Assembly: GCA_016716365.1 (NCBI GenBank)
Contig: JADJWM010000007.1
Coordinates: forward strand, 310,001-374,000
Reading direction: 5' to 3'
Source: Chloracidobacterium sp.
GTDB lineage: Bacteria > Acidobacteriota > Blastocatellia > Pyrinomonadales > Pyrinomonadaceae
Length of the DNA: 64,000 nucleotides
Under the pieces are notes generated by a model. The model saw nothing but the letters and a program-made list of their open reading frames with translations, searched no databases and was not told where the DNA came from. How positions within the stretch are numbered: the first letter of the stretch is position 1; each line of letters begins with the position of its first letter. The translations under genes and the position numbers were made by a program. Of this stretch, positions 1 to 8,622 are shown piece by piece.

Positions 1-1224
1 GGCGGGCGATATACGGTCACCGCGACCGTGATGGACGACCGGGAACGGTTCAACCAAAGCGAATTCACCATCTGGGTCCCGGGCGGAAAACAGCCGCCGA
101 AGCGGGACCTTGAACAGGAAGATGTCCAGATCATCCCGAGCAAAAAGGAATATGCTCCGGGCGACGTTGCCGAACTTCTCGTGATCTCGCCGTTCACGCC
201 GGCGGAAGGGGTGCTGACACTCCGACGCGACGGTATTGTGAAAACGGAGCGATTCTCGATAAATGACTCGTCGATCACATTGAAGATCCCGATCGACGAA
301 AAATATCTGCCGAATATCCACGCGCAGGTCGATCTTGTCGGCTCGGCGGCTCGGCAGAACGATAAGGGCGAGGTCGATGCCAAATTGGCGAACCGGCCCG
401 CTTTCGCCAGCGGCAGCCTCAACCTCACGGTCTCGACCGCGTCGAGGAAGCTGGCGGTAACGGCGGATGCTCGCGACAAAACGCTTGTTCCGGGCGGAAC
501 GACAATCGTCGATATACAGGTGAACGATCATCAGGGCGAGCCTGTCGCAAACAGCGAGGTGGCCGTAGTGATCGTCGATGAAGCTGTCCTGGCCCTTTCC
601 GGTTATTCGGTCACCGACCCGATGCAGGTCTTCTACACTCAGCGGGGCAGCGGCACCACCGATCATCACCTTCGAAAGGATGTCCTGCTCGGAAATCCAG
701 AGGATGCAAAATCGCCTCCTCCTCCTCCTCGTCCGGCTAATGAAGTTCTAAACACAGCGGCGGCTGAGGTTTCGGCATTGCCAACGGCCGGGAGAGCGGC
801 TGAAAATAAGCGATGGGAAAATGCCGATGTTGCCTACATTATGTCCAAGGAGGAGGCTGGTGCGGATTCACCGATCAACCTCCGCGAGAATTTCGATGCG
901 TTGGCCAAGTGGTCGCCTTCGGTCAGGACCGATTCCAGCGGACGCGCGACCGTCGAGGTCAAGCTTCCGGACAATCTGACGCGTTACCGGATCACCGCCG
1001 TTTCGGTCGATCACGGCAAGCGTTTCGGGAAATCGGAATCGAACATCACGGCGAAAAAGCCGCTGATGGTGCGGCCGAGCGCTCCGCGGTTCATGAACTT
1101 CGGCGATCGTGTTGAGCTGCCGGTGGTGGTCCAGAACCAGACGGACCAGGATATGGTGGTCGATGTCGCGGTCCGGGCGACGAACGCCGATTTATCGATA
1201 GCACCCGCGGAAACGCGAGTGTGA
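1..1224 (+). CDS. Alpha-2-macroglobulin family protein, N-terminal part (5' truncated, ends at in-frame TGA)
   Basis: The frame is open from base 1, so the true start lies outside the window. The product is the middle of a bacterial alpha-2-macroglobulin (A2M), a large periplasmic or lipid-anchored protease trap. Visible are MG-type beta domains, a bait-like Pro-rich stretch (PPPPPP near base 715-735), and the A2M domain with the pattern LAKWSPSVRTDSSGRA and LPDNLTRYRITAV around 900-1000. The reading stops at TGA 1222-1224, but the same frame continues directly with A2M sequence that carries the thioester. So this is one gene interrupted by a single in-frame stop. A point error in the assembly or a real nonsense mutation are both possible; the family assignment is secure, the integrity of the gene is not. 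Confidence 0.85.
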   Translation, partial: GGRYTVTATVMDDRERFNQSEFTIWVPGGKQPPKRDLEQEDVQIIPSKKEYAPGDVAELLVISPFTPAEGVLTLRRDGIVKTERFSINDSSITLKIPIDEKYLPNIHAQVDLVGSAARQNDKGEVDAKLANRPAFASGSLNLTVSTASRKLAVTADARDKTLVPGGTTIVDIQVNDHQGEPVANSEVAVVIVDEAVLALSGYSVTDPMQVFYTQRGSGTTDHHLRKDVLLGNPEDAKSPPPPPRPANEVLNTAAAEVSALPTAGRAAENKRWENADVAYIMSKEEAGADSPINLRENFDALAKWSPSVRTDSSGRATVEVKLPDNLTRYRITAVSVDHGKRFGKSESNITAKKPLMVRPSAPRFMNFGDRVELPVVVQNQTDQDMVVDVAVRATNADLSIAPAETRV

Positions 1225-1230
1225 ACGAGC

Positions 1231-3219
1231 GTGCAAATAACGCCGCCCGACGGCAGGCTCCTGACGGGCGACCCAGGCAAGCGCGTCCTCGTAAAGGCCA
1301 ACGACCGGGCCGAGGTCCGGTTCCCGGTCTCGACCGTGAAGGCCGGTACCGCGAGATTCCAGTTCGCGGCAAGTTCCGGGAATTACTCGGACGCTGCAGA
1401 AATTTCGTTGCCCGTCTGGACGCCCGCGACGACCGAGGCCTTCGCGACCTACGGCACGACAGACCAGGACGGGGCGATAATTCAGCCCGTGCAGACGCCC
1501 GGCGACGTATATCCGCAGTTCGGCGGGCTCGAGGTAACGACCAGCTCGACGCAGCTTCAGGAGCTGACCGATGCGTACATCTATCTTGCGAATTATCCCT
1601 ATGAGTGTTCCGAGCAGATCGCTTCGCGGATGATCTCGACAGCAGCACTTCGCGACGTTCTTAACGCCTTCAAGGCCAAGGACATGCCGACGGCGGCCGC
1701 GCTCGAGGCACGGTTCAAACGGGACATCGAGATACTTCAGTCGCGTCAGCGAGAGGACGGCAGCTTCGGGCTGTGGCGCCGCGATCGCGAACGGTACGAA
1801 TATCCGTTCCTGACGGTCCACGTGGCGCACGCGCTGGCTCTTGCAAAGGCGAAGGGCTACAAGGTGCCCGACGACATGCTGAACAAGACGAAGCCGTTCC
1901 TGAGCAACATCGAGAACCATATGAAGGACCAATGGCATATGGCCTCGCAGCAGGTTCGGTGGACTATATCGGCCTATGCACTGTACGTCCGCGATCTGAT
2001 CGGGGACAAGGACGCGGGTAAGGCGAAAAAGATACTCACCGAAGCGCGTGTCGACGCACCCGGGGCCGAGGGCGGATCGACGGCGATCTACAACACCAAG
2101 CTCAACTTCGAGGCTTTGGGCTGGATCCTGTCCGTACTCGCCGATGACAAGGGTTCGGGAACTGAGGTCGAGGCGATAGTCCGGTTCTTAATGAATCGGA
2201 CGACCGAGACCGCGGCCGCAGCGAACTTCGTCACAAATTACGGCGACGGCGGGTGGCTGATAATGTACTCGAACCGTCGGGCGGACGGCGTGCTGCTTGA
2301 GGCGTTGATCAAGGCCCGGTCGGTACCACCTGCGGTAGCGGGTGGGGCTGTTAGTTCCGTCTTCGAGGACCTCATTCCGAAGCTTGTCCGCGGCCTGCTT
2401 GCCCACCGGAAGAAGGGTCATTGGGGCTCGACTCAGGAGAACGTCTTTATCCTCCTGGCGCTCGACAAATACTTCAATGCGTTCGAGAAGGTGACGCCGG
2501 ACTTTGTCACACGGATCTGGCTCGGCAACACCTACGCAGGCGAGGAAGCCTTCCGAGGCCGTTCGGTTGACTCGAACGTCTTGAATATTCCGATGTCGTA
2601 TCTGGTCGATCAGGGCGGAACGTCCAACCTGATCATCGACCGGCAGGGTGCCGGGCGTCTTTATTACCGGATCGGAATGAAGTACGCGCCGAAAGACCTG
2701 AACCTCAAACCGGCCGACTATGGATTCACCGTCCTCAGGAAATACGAGGCCGTTGACGACAAGGACGACGTGAGACAGAACGCCGACGGAAGTTGGACGA
2801 TCAAGTCGGGTGCCCGTGTCCGCGTGCGGCTAACGATGGTCGCACAGGCACGGCGATATCACGTGGCCTTGGTCGATCAACTCCCCGCGGGTCTGGAGAT
2901 CCTGAATCCGGGGCTGGCCGTAACCGAAGCCATTCCGGCGGACCCGGGCGGCGGCAATACCGGCGTTGTTGAGGTGGGCAGCCGATCTCTCGGCCGCAAT
3001 TACTATTGGTGGCGGATGAATTGGTTCGAGCACCAGAACTTCCGCGACGAACGGGCCGAGGCTTTCAGCTCGCTGCTCTGGGAGGGCGTTTACAACTACA
3101 CCTACGTCACGCGTGCGACCACGCCGGGTCGATTCGTCGTGCCGCCGGCAAAGGCTGAGGAGATGTATCATCCCGAAACCTTCGGGCGTACCGGGACCGA
3201 CTTTGTGAACGTCGAGTAA
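1231..3219 (+). CDS. Alpha-2-macroglobulin family protein, C-terminal part with thioester
   Basis: Continuation, in the same frame, of the A2M gene that starts before the window. The GTG at 1231 is only the first possible start after the TGA at 1222; no ribosome binding site supports independent translation. The thioester motif C-x-E-Q is present as ECSEQ at about residue 126, followed by the alpha/alpha-toroid complement-like domain (residues about 130-430) with the usual GSFG and WRRDRERYEYPFLTVHVAHAL pattern region, and the C-terminal MG/receptor-type beta domains (LVDQLPAGLEILNP). In the family, the thioester covalently captures attacking proteases after bait cleavage. In many bacteria the gene sits beside pbpC; that partner is not seen here. 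Confidence 0.88.
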   Translation: MQITPPDGRLLTGDPGKRVLVKANDRAEVRFPVSTVKAGTARFQFAASSGNYSDAAEISLPVWTPATTEAFATYGTTDQDGAIIQPVQTPGDVYPQFGGLEVTTSSTQLQELTDAYIYLANYPYECSEQIASRMISTAALRDVLNAFKAKDMPTAAALEARFKRDIEILQSRQREDGSFGLWRRDRERYEYPFLTVHVAHALALAKAKGYKVPDDMLNKTKPFLSNIENHMKDQWHMASQQVRWTISAYALYVRDLIGDKDAGKAKKILTEARVDAPGAEGGSTAIYNTKLNFEALGWILSVLADDKGSGTEVEAIVRFLMNRTTETAAAANFVTNYGDGGWLIMYSNRRADGVLLEALIKARSVPPAVAGGAVSSVFEDLIPKLVRGLLAHRKKGHWGSTQENVFILLALDKYFNAFEKVTPDFVTRIWLGNTYAGEEAFRGRSVDSNVLNIPMSYLVDQGGTSNLIIDRQGAGRLYYRIGMKYAPKDLNLKPADYGFTVLRKYEAVDDKDDVRQNADGSWTIKSGARVRVRLTMVAQARRYHVALVDQLPAGLEILNPGLAVTEAIPADPGGGNTGVVEVGSRSLGRNYYWWRMNWFEHQNFRDERAEAFSSLLWEGVYNYTYVTRATTPGRFVVPPAKAEEMYHPETFGRTGTDFVNVE

Positions 3220-3353
3220 GTGTTGATCATCCCGGGGGCTTATCAAAGCCTCCGGGCCTGCCTTAGTTCAATTTCGGGGGCCGTAAACGGACGGCCCTCC
3301 TTCTGTATCGTCCCGGCTTTCGCACCCGGAAAGTTATGCTAGTATCTTCGGGT

Positions 3354-4199
3354 ATGAGAATTCTCATCCTAGCTCTCCTCTTCATTCTTCCGGCCGCAGC
3401 AATCGCCCAAAAACCGGGCCAGAAGATCTTCGACACAGAGAAAGCGTTCGAAAAGCATGTCGCGGAAAAGGGCATTCGCGGCGGATTTATCGAGTACCTT
3501 TCGCCGGTAGGGGTGATCTTCCAGCCCGATGCGGTGAACGGCCGCGAGGCGTGGACAAAGCGGCCGGAATCACCGGCGATCCTGACGTGGAACCCGGTCT
3601 GGATCGATGTTGCGAATAACGGGGCGATCGCTTATAGCGTCGGAAACTCAAGATATATGGCCGCGGGCAAGACAGACCCGAACATCGTTTATGGCCATTA
3701 CATTTCCATTTGGATGAAGCAGGCCGACGGCGAGTACCGAGCGGAACTCGATGCCGGGATCAGCCACGAGAAGCCGGCTTCCGAACCGACGGAATGGAAA
3801 TCGCCCGAATCGCCCGCGAAGGCATCGGACCCTGCAAGCATGTCCGCCGCCGACGCTTCGGTCGAGTTCTATGCTACGGCGAGTGAGGACGGGCCGTTAA
3901 AGGCCTATCGTTCATTCATGGCAGACGATGTGATCGTGATGAGGGAAGGCAAGCTTCCGGCTTTTGATCGGAAGTCCGCGCTCGGTTTGCTTAAGGACAC
4001 GGGCAAGATCGAGTTTTCGAAAAGAAAGCTCTTTACCGAAGCGGGCGACCTTGGCTACGTGCACGGGCCATATGTGATGACGGATAAGACGGGGGCCGAG
4101 ATCGAACGAGGAAACTTTGTCCAGGTTTGGAAAATGAGGGACAAGAAATGGCAGATCGTCGCCGACCTGCTCGTCCCGCTGCCGTCAAAGGCCAAATAA
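3354..4199 (+). CDS. Secreted SnoaL/DUF4440-like protein
   Basis: 281 residues from the ATG at 3354. An in-frame ATG at 3336 exists, but starting at 3354 gives a clean signal peptide (MRILILALLFILPAAAIAQ), so 3354 is preferred. The mature part appears to hold two copies of an NTF2/SnoaL-like fold: residues about 25-130 and about 160-275. The second copy ends with the typical pattern GNFVQVWKMRDKKWQIVADLLVPLP. Such domains are found in secreted proteins of unknown role and in small-molecule isomerases; no catalytic residues are assigned here. It stands just upstream of kdsD with 16 bases between, so the two may be cotranscribed. Function not known. Confidence 0.75.
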   Translation: MRILILALLFILPAAAIAQKPGQKIFDTEKAFEKHVAEKGIRGGFIEYLSPVGVIFQPDAVNGREAWTKRPESPAILTWNPVWIDVANNGAIAYSVGNSRYMAAGKTDPNIVYGHYISIWMKQADGEYRAELDAGISHEKPASEPTEWKSPESPAKASDPASMSAADASVEFYATASEDGPLKAYRSFMADDVIVMREGKLPAFDRKSALGLLKDTGKIEFSKRKLFTEAGDLGYVHGPYVMTDKTGAEIERGNFVQVWKMRDKKWQIVADLLVPLPSKAK

Positions 4200-4215
4200 A
4201 TGCCGGTTTTTTGCA

Positions 4216-5208
4216 ATGAATTCAGCGCCGGGTAAAGGCCCGCTTTCATTTCACGCGACCGCCGTCGAATTGCTCCGGCATGAGGCCCGGGCGATCGAGG
4301 ATGCGGCGTCAAAACTGCGGCCGGAGAGCGTCGAAAGGGCGGTCTCAATACTCTTTGAATGCCGGGGTAAGGTGATCGTCACGGGCATCGGCAAGTCAGG
4401 CGTTATCGCACAGAAGATCGCCCAGACCCTGACCAGCACCGGTACTGTCGCCATATTCCTGCACCCGTCCGACGCTCTTCACGGCGGGCTTGGGGCCATC
4501 GCATCGGAGGATGTGATCATTGCTCTGAGCAATTCCGGCGAGACCGATGAACTGCTCTCGATGCTGCCCGCTCTTAAGAAACGCGGCGTGATGCTCATCT
4601 CGATCGTAGGTGAGCCGGATTCGACACTGGCACGTCAGTCTGACGTTGTTTTGGAGGCCGGTGTGGACCGCGAGGCGTGTCCGCTGAACCTTGCCCCGAC
4701 AGCCTCGACGACCGTTGCTCTGGCCGTCGGCGACGCGATAGCGATGACGCTTATGGACGCAAAGGGCCTTACGCAGGAGGATTTTGCGTCGAACCATCCG
4801 GCCGGCCGCCTTGGCAAACGCCTGACAATGAGGGCAGCGGACCTGATGCACGCGAGCCCGAACGTCTCGGTCAATGAGAACTGGCTCGCGGTCGTCAAAG
4901 CGATATCGAATGCCTCGCTTGGGGCCGTGAACGTCATCGATGAAGATGGCAGCCTGGTCGGCATAGTCACCGACGGCGACCTCCGCAGAACGATCGAGCG
5001 AACTCCGGCGGACCAGCTTTCACAACTCGCGGCGGCCAGAATGATGACCCCGGACCCGATCACGGTGACGCTCGGGACGCTTGCCTATGACGCGCTGAGG
5101 CTGATGGAGGACCGCCCTTCCCAGATCTCGGTCCTTCCCGTGGTTGACGAAAACGGTTCTTGCGTCGGGCTTTTGCGGCTCCACGACATCGTGCGAAGCG
5201 GGCTTTGA
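4216..5208 (+). CDS. kdsD: D-arabinose-5-phosphate isomerase (KpsF/GutQ/KdsD family)
   Basis: 330 residues, the usual length for the family. The N-terminal SIS sugar-isomerase domain (residues about 45-180) contains GIGKSGVIAQKIAQTLTSTGT, the SNSGETDE phosphate-binding loop and the NLAPTASTT segment. Two CBS domains follow (about 210-265 and 275-330; DLMH...VVDENGSCVGLLRLHDI). The enzyme interconverts ribulose 5-phosphate and arabinose 5-phosphate, the first step towards Kdo for lipopolysaccharide core. That fits the lpxC gene further down (52195-53037, minus strand) and an outer membrane. The usual neighbours kdsC and lptA/B are not beside it. High confidence in the family; the choice between KdsD and a capsule-specific KpsF cannot be made from sequence alone. 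Confidence 0.93.
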   Translation: MNSAPGKGPLSFHATAVELLRHEARAIEDAASKLRPESVERAVSILFECRGKVIVTGIGKSGVIAQKIAQTLTSTGTVAIFLHPSDALHGGLGAIASEDVIIALSNSGETDELLSMLPALKKRGVMLISIVGEPDSTLARQSDVVLEAGVDREACPLNLAPTASTTVALAVGDAIAMTLMDAKGLTQEDFASNHPAGRLGKRLTMRAADLMHASPNVSVNENWLAVVKAISNASLGAVNVIDEDGSLVGIVTDGDLRRTIERTPADQLSQLAAARMMTPDPITVTLGTLAYDALRLMEDRPSQISVLPVVDENGSCVGLLRLHDIVRSGL

Positions 5209-5303
5209 AGCACTTCGCGAGCAACCAAAACACCTGCTTTTAACTCTATTCGTTGTAAAATTCCGGGCCGGTTCCCGACCGGCAGGCAAGTGAGGAAGAA
5301 TTT

Positions 5304-5990
5304 ATGAAAAGAGCGGCCGCAACATTGTTTTTGGCGTTGTTTCTTATTTCCGCGGTGAATGCACAGCGGCCGGAAGTTACGGTTTCGCTGAACGAGGCTT
5401 TCTTCGATTCGCTGTTGAGCGCACTTTTCGACAGTTCGACGCCGCTGGAGTTCTCGATCGCCGAAATCGGCGAGAGTTCCCGGAGACACCGACAGCCGGA
5501 GTTCGCTTGGGGTCCTCCGACACGAACGAGAAAACGGCCGCGTGCCAAGAAGTCATCCAGATCGTACGGGAATGGAATGGTGTCCGTTCGGCGGTTCGGT
5601 TTCGCGAAGGGAAAATACTTGCACCGCTCGCCTTTACCGGGAGCTATGATGCCCCGTTCATCGGCTGCGTGCCGTTTTCGGGGTTCGCCCAGACAGCCAT
5701 CGACCTCGAGTTCGACCAGCAGAACCAGCGATTGATCGCCCGCGCCCGTGTGTTGAATGTCTCTCTGAATGGAACGGGCGGCGTGGGCGGCGGGCCTGAT
5801 CGCCAAGATGATCCAAGGCTCCATCGACAAGAAGATCAATCCGATGGAACTCGTCCAGCTCGAAAAACTTTCCTTTATGCTCCCGGTCCAGAAGGACACG
5901 AATATCAAAATGAAGGCGTCGGGCGTCCGGCACGAAGTCGTAAACGGGGCCGTGAACATCCACATCGCCTACGAATTCATCAAGGTTTAA
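5304..5990 (+). pseudogene. Secreted protein of unknown function, two frameshifts
   Basis: A signal peptide (MKRAAATLFLALFLISAVNAQ) starts at ATG 5304 behind GAGGAAG. The frame then changes twice. Frame 3 carries the text to about 5475 (SSTPLEFSIAEIGE), frame 2 from about 5470 to about 5780 (TNEKTAACQEVIQIVREWNG through LEFDQQNQRLIARARVLNVS), and frame 3 again to the stop at 5990 (GLIAKMIQGSIDKKINPMEL through VNIHIAYEFIKV). Joined, they give one plausible protein of about 229 residues with no break in character, so the shifts are small indels rather than long decay. The middle resembles nothing I can name. The C-terminal part looks like a beta-rich ligand- or membrane-associated domain. Sequencing indels are a likely cause, since neighbouring genes show the same kind of damage. 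Confidence 0.65.
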
Positions 5991-6173
5991 GCGGTCGTTG
6001 GGCACCTGCCTGAAACCTACCATCCCGTTAGTTTGCAGACGAAATCGTGCCCGTAGACGGGCATTTGAGCCTATTTTTTGCGCTAATTTTCGGTAATTTG
6101 TTTATTGGAATGGTTCTTGCCGTGTAATGACGTGGTCGGCTCTCCACGGCCGTACACAAGTGAAGGGGGAACC

Positions 6174-7349
6174 ATGATCCAGAAATTTTTACGCAATTTG
6201 CTCGGCGTCGCGGCCGGAGCCGTGATGCTCGCCGGATCTGCCGGGGACGTTTCGGCGCAACGCGACCGCGGGCGCGACCGAAGCAGTGAGCGCCAGCAGG
6301 TCGAGAGGACCAAGGCCGGCGAACGGGAAAAACGCACTCCGGTCCGACCGGAAAGGTCCGCATCGCCGAACCAAGGCCGGGTTCGCCAACAGCCGGCCCA
6401 GCCCCAGCGCGTCATCACGCCGCCCGTCCGGCAGTCGCCGCCTGTTCGGCAAGCTCCGCAAGTCAGACAGCAGACGCCTATTCGACAGGAGCCGAACAGG
6501 GTGCTTCAGAACAAGCAGCAGGAAGTAGAGCAACGCCGCCAGCGGGAACTGCAGATCAGACAGCAGCAGCAGAATCAAATAAGGCAGAACCAGATCAGGC
6601 AGCAACAGCAAAACCAGATAAGGCAGAACCAGATCAGGCAGCAGCAACAGAATCAGATCCGGCAGAATCAGATCAGACAGAACCAGATCCGGCAAAACCA
6701 GATCCAACAGGATAAGATCAGGCAGCAGCAGGTGCGCGGGCCGGTCAGGTCAGCACCGGTTGTTAGCAACCCGGTCCGGATCACGCGGCAGCAACAGCAG
6801 CAGATCCGCCAGCAGCGGCTGAACCAATACGATCGACGCTGGCAGAACTGGCAGAATATCCAGGCCCAGCGGCAGAGGCAGCTTCAGCAGCAGAGGAGGC
6901 GAGCATATCTCGAATATCAGCGCCGATACTGGGACCGGATCCGCCTTGACCGGATAAGGCTACAGCAGGCACGCTACTACAACAACCTCTTTAACAACTA
7001 TCGCTACTATCGCGGCGGGCAGTATTACTACACCAGCCAGTACGGAGCGCAGATGCTTCGCGACGCGATAAACGCGGGTTACGAAGAGGGCTTTAGAGCA
7101 GGGCGTGCAGACCGGCAGGACGGTTGGGGCTATAACCCGACCATGTCCTACGGCTATCAGGACGCGAGTTTCGGTTACGACAGCTATTACGTCGATCTGA
7201 GCGAGTACAATTACTACTTCCGTGAAGGCTTCAGGCGCGGTTACGAGGACGGCTATTACGGCCGTTACCAATACGGCAACTATTCGAACGGCAAGTACCA
7301 GATCATCGGTTCGATAATCGGAGCGATCATCGATCTCGTACGGTTCTAG
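6174..7349 (+). CDS. Secreted Gln/Arg/Asn-rich repeat protein with Tyr-rich C-terminus
   Basis: 391 residues from ATG 6174, which has the ribosome site AAGGGGG six bases upstream; longer starts lack one. Order: signal peptide (residues 1-27, ends VSAQ), a charged and Pro-rich stretch, then a tandem repeat (residues about 128-185) built on the unit QIRQNQ / QIRQQQQN, then an RRR/QQ-rich coil, and a C-terminal third rich in Tyr and Gly. That third has two copies of a motif of the form Y/F-x-E-G-F-R-x-G-x-x-D: YEEGFRAGRADRQ and FREGFRRGYEDGY. The C-terminal motif is likely the conserved part, while the Q/R repeat would be length-variable. Very basic, so possibly an envelope- or nucleic-acid-binding protein. 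No function is assigned. Confidence 0.72.
   Translation: MIQKFLRNLLGVAAGAVMLAGSAGDVSAQRDRGRDRSSERQQVERTKAGEREKRTPVRPERSASPNQGRVRQQPAQPQRVITPPVRQSPPVRQAPQVRQQTPIRQEPNRVLQNKQQEVEQRRQRELQIRQQQQNQIRQNQIRQQQQNQIRQNQIRQQQQNQIRQNQIRQNQIRQNQIQQDKIRQQQVRGPVRSAPVVSNPVRITRQQQQQIRQQRLNQYDRRWQNWQNIQAQRQRQLQQQRRRAYLEYQRRYWDRIRLDRIRLQQARYYNNLFNNYRYYRGGQYYYTSQYGAQMLRDAINAGYEEGFRAGRADRQDGWGYNPTMSYGYQDASFGYDSYYVDLSEYNYYFREGFRRGYEDGYYGRYQYGNYSNGKYQIIGSIIGAIIDLVRF
6555..6735 (+). repeat. In-frame tandem repeat encoding QIRQNQ/QIRQQQQN
   Basis: Imperfect direct repeats of 15-39 bases (core cagatcaggcag, alternating with aaccagataaggcagaac) code for the Gln-Ile-Arg-Gln-Asn-Gln units of the surrounding gene. The unit length is a multiple of three and the frame stays open throughout. 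The repeats therefore belong to the protein and are not a CRISPR or satellite. Confidence 0.85.
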
Positions 7350-7406
7350 ACCGTATCGACGATTCGCTAAAACGGTCCGCCGCGGGGAAATTCCTGCAGC
7401 GGGCCG

Positions 7407-8542
7407 TTATTTTTTTGCAAGTACGGCAATACTGCTTCCCATCCGCCTGATCGGCGGGATAAGGGAGGCGACCGCGTCATCGCCTTTACCTAAGTACCAG
7501 GGCAGAGCCTTCGGCACCTTTAAGCCGAGTTTCTCCAACGCGATCAGCGGATATCGGGTCACCGCACCGTGATGGATGATCCGGACCTCGGAGAAAGGCC
7601 GCCATGAAGGTGCCAAGCGCCTGGCATCGAGCGGCCGGCAGTAAGCGTCTTCCCGTTTTCCCATTATCTTCGTCCCGAGGCCGTAGAGAGGAGCCCGCCA
7701 CGGTTCGGCGGCCGCGAATCTGCCGCCGTCCCTCAAGACCCTCGCTGCTTTCCCGGCAAAGCCGCCTCGGTCAGCATATGGTGCAGCCGCCGCCGGAAAG
7801 ATGCCATCGAAAAAATTGTCGCCGAACGGCAATTCCTCCGCGATTGCGACGACAGAACGGAATCGATCGCCGAAGCCCGCTGATTCGGCCAAAACCTTCG
7901 CGAACAACGCCTCGCCGGCCATCGGCGTAGCGAGCCAGACCTCTTCGGCGCCGGCCATTGCAAACTTTAACGCATGCGTTCCGGAACCGCCAAGCTGCAG
8001 CAGCTTTTTGCCCCTGACCGGCGAAAGAAACTCGTATGAGTCCCACTGTGCGGCCAGGTCGTGGACCGCATCGATCCAACGTGCCCCAGGCCGGGGAAAG
8101 ATCCGCTTTTCATCGTCAGTTGCAGCCATTTCGGTGGGCAGGACAGAAATGGCCCCGTGGTTCTGCACCATCTCGACCGACTTCTCCGCACGGGCATTGT
8201 AGAAGTCCATTTCTTCATATGCTTCGGCAAATCGCGGGTCGGTAAGGTCAAAAATAAGTTCTTTCCCAACGGGTGCCAGAATCTCGGGTGCAAGCAGGAT
8301 GGGTATGTCATCAATGACAGGAAATGCGGCCGCGAGGTCTGCACGAAGCATGACGGTATCCGTGACGCCGGCGGCTTTCGACATTCCGCCGCGGGCGTTC
8401 TCGAGATCGGGACGCGCGTACAGACGGCCGCCGATCTGCCCCTCGGCCTCGCTCTTGGACACTTTGGTTCGAGCGGGAGTTTTGTAACAGGGCAAAAAAG
8501 GCCTGCGGATGTTTCCTGGATCGAACGTCCCAAGTCACTCAT
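7407..8542 (-). CDS. SAM-dependent methyltransferase with Trm112-like N-terminus (frameshift near 8455-8470)
   Basis: The body (7407 to about 8455) is a class I methyltransferase: glycine-rich SAM loop LLQLGGSGTHALKFAMAGA (residues about 165-185), acidic and DNFFDGIF strands, and a C-terminal half with FAAAEPWRAP. Its first in-frame ATG (8495) gives an implausible N-terminus. In the frame starting at ATG 8542 the sequence reads MSDLGRSIQETSAGLFCPVT, then KLPLE, which is the start of a Trm112p-like zinc-binding domain. It rejoins the main frame at EAEGQIGGRLYARPD. One missing base around 8455-8470 explains this. The family links Trm112-like heads to methylation of RNA, protein or small molecules; the substrate is unknown. 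The gene diverges from der, with 80 bases between. Confidence 0.72.
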
Positions 8543-8622
8543 TCTATTTGGTGCGTAAGGCGGTCCCTCGGGTGGGGCGGCGTTATTTGTACATTGTAAA
8601 CGCCTTTATTATCCTCTTCACA

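Noticed and set aside
1222..1224. TGA in A2M as a selenocysteine codon
   Set aside because: No conserved Cys or Sec is expected at this place in the family, no SECIS-like hairpin was evident after it, and nearby genes have frame errors that explain it better.
6555..6735. Regular repeats that look like a CRISPR array
   Set aside because: Units are short, unequal and have no unique spacers; they keep the reading frame and code for QIRQNQ.
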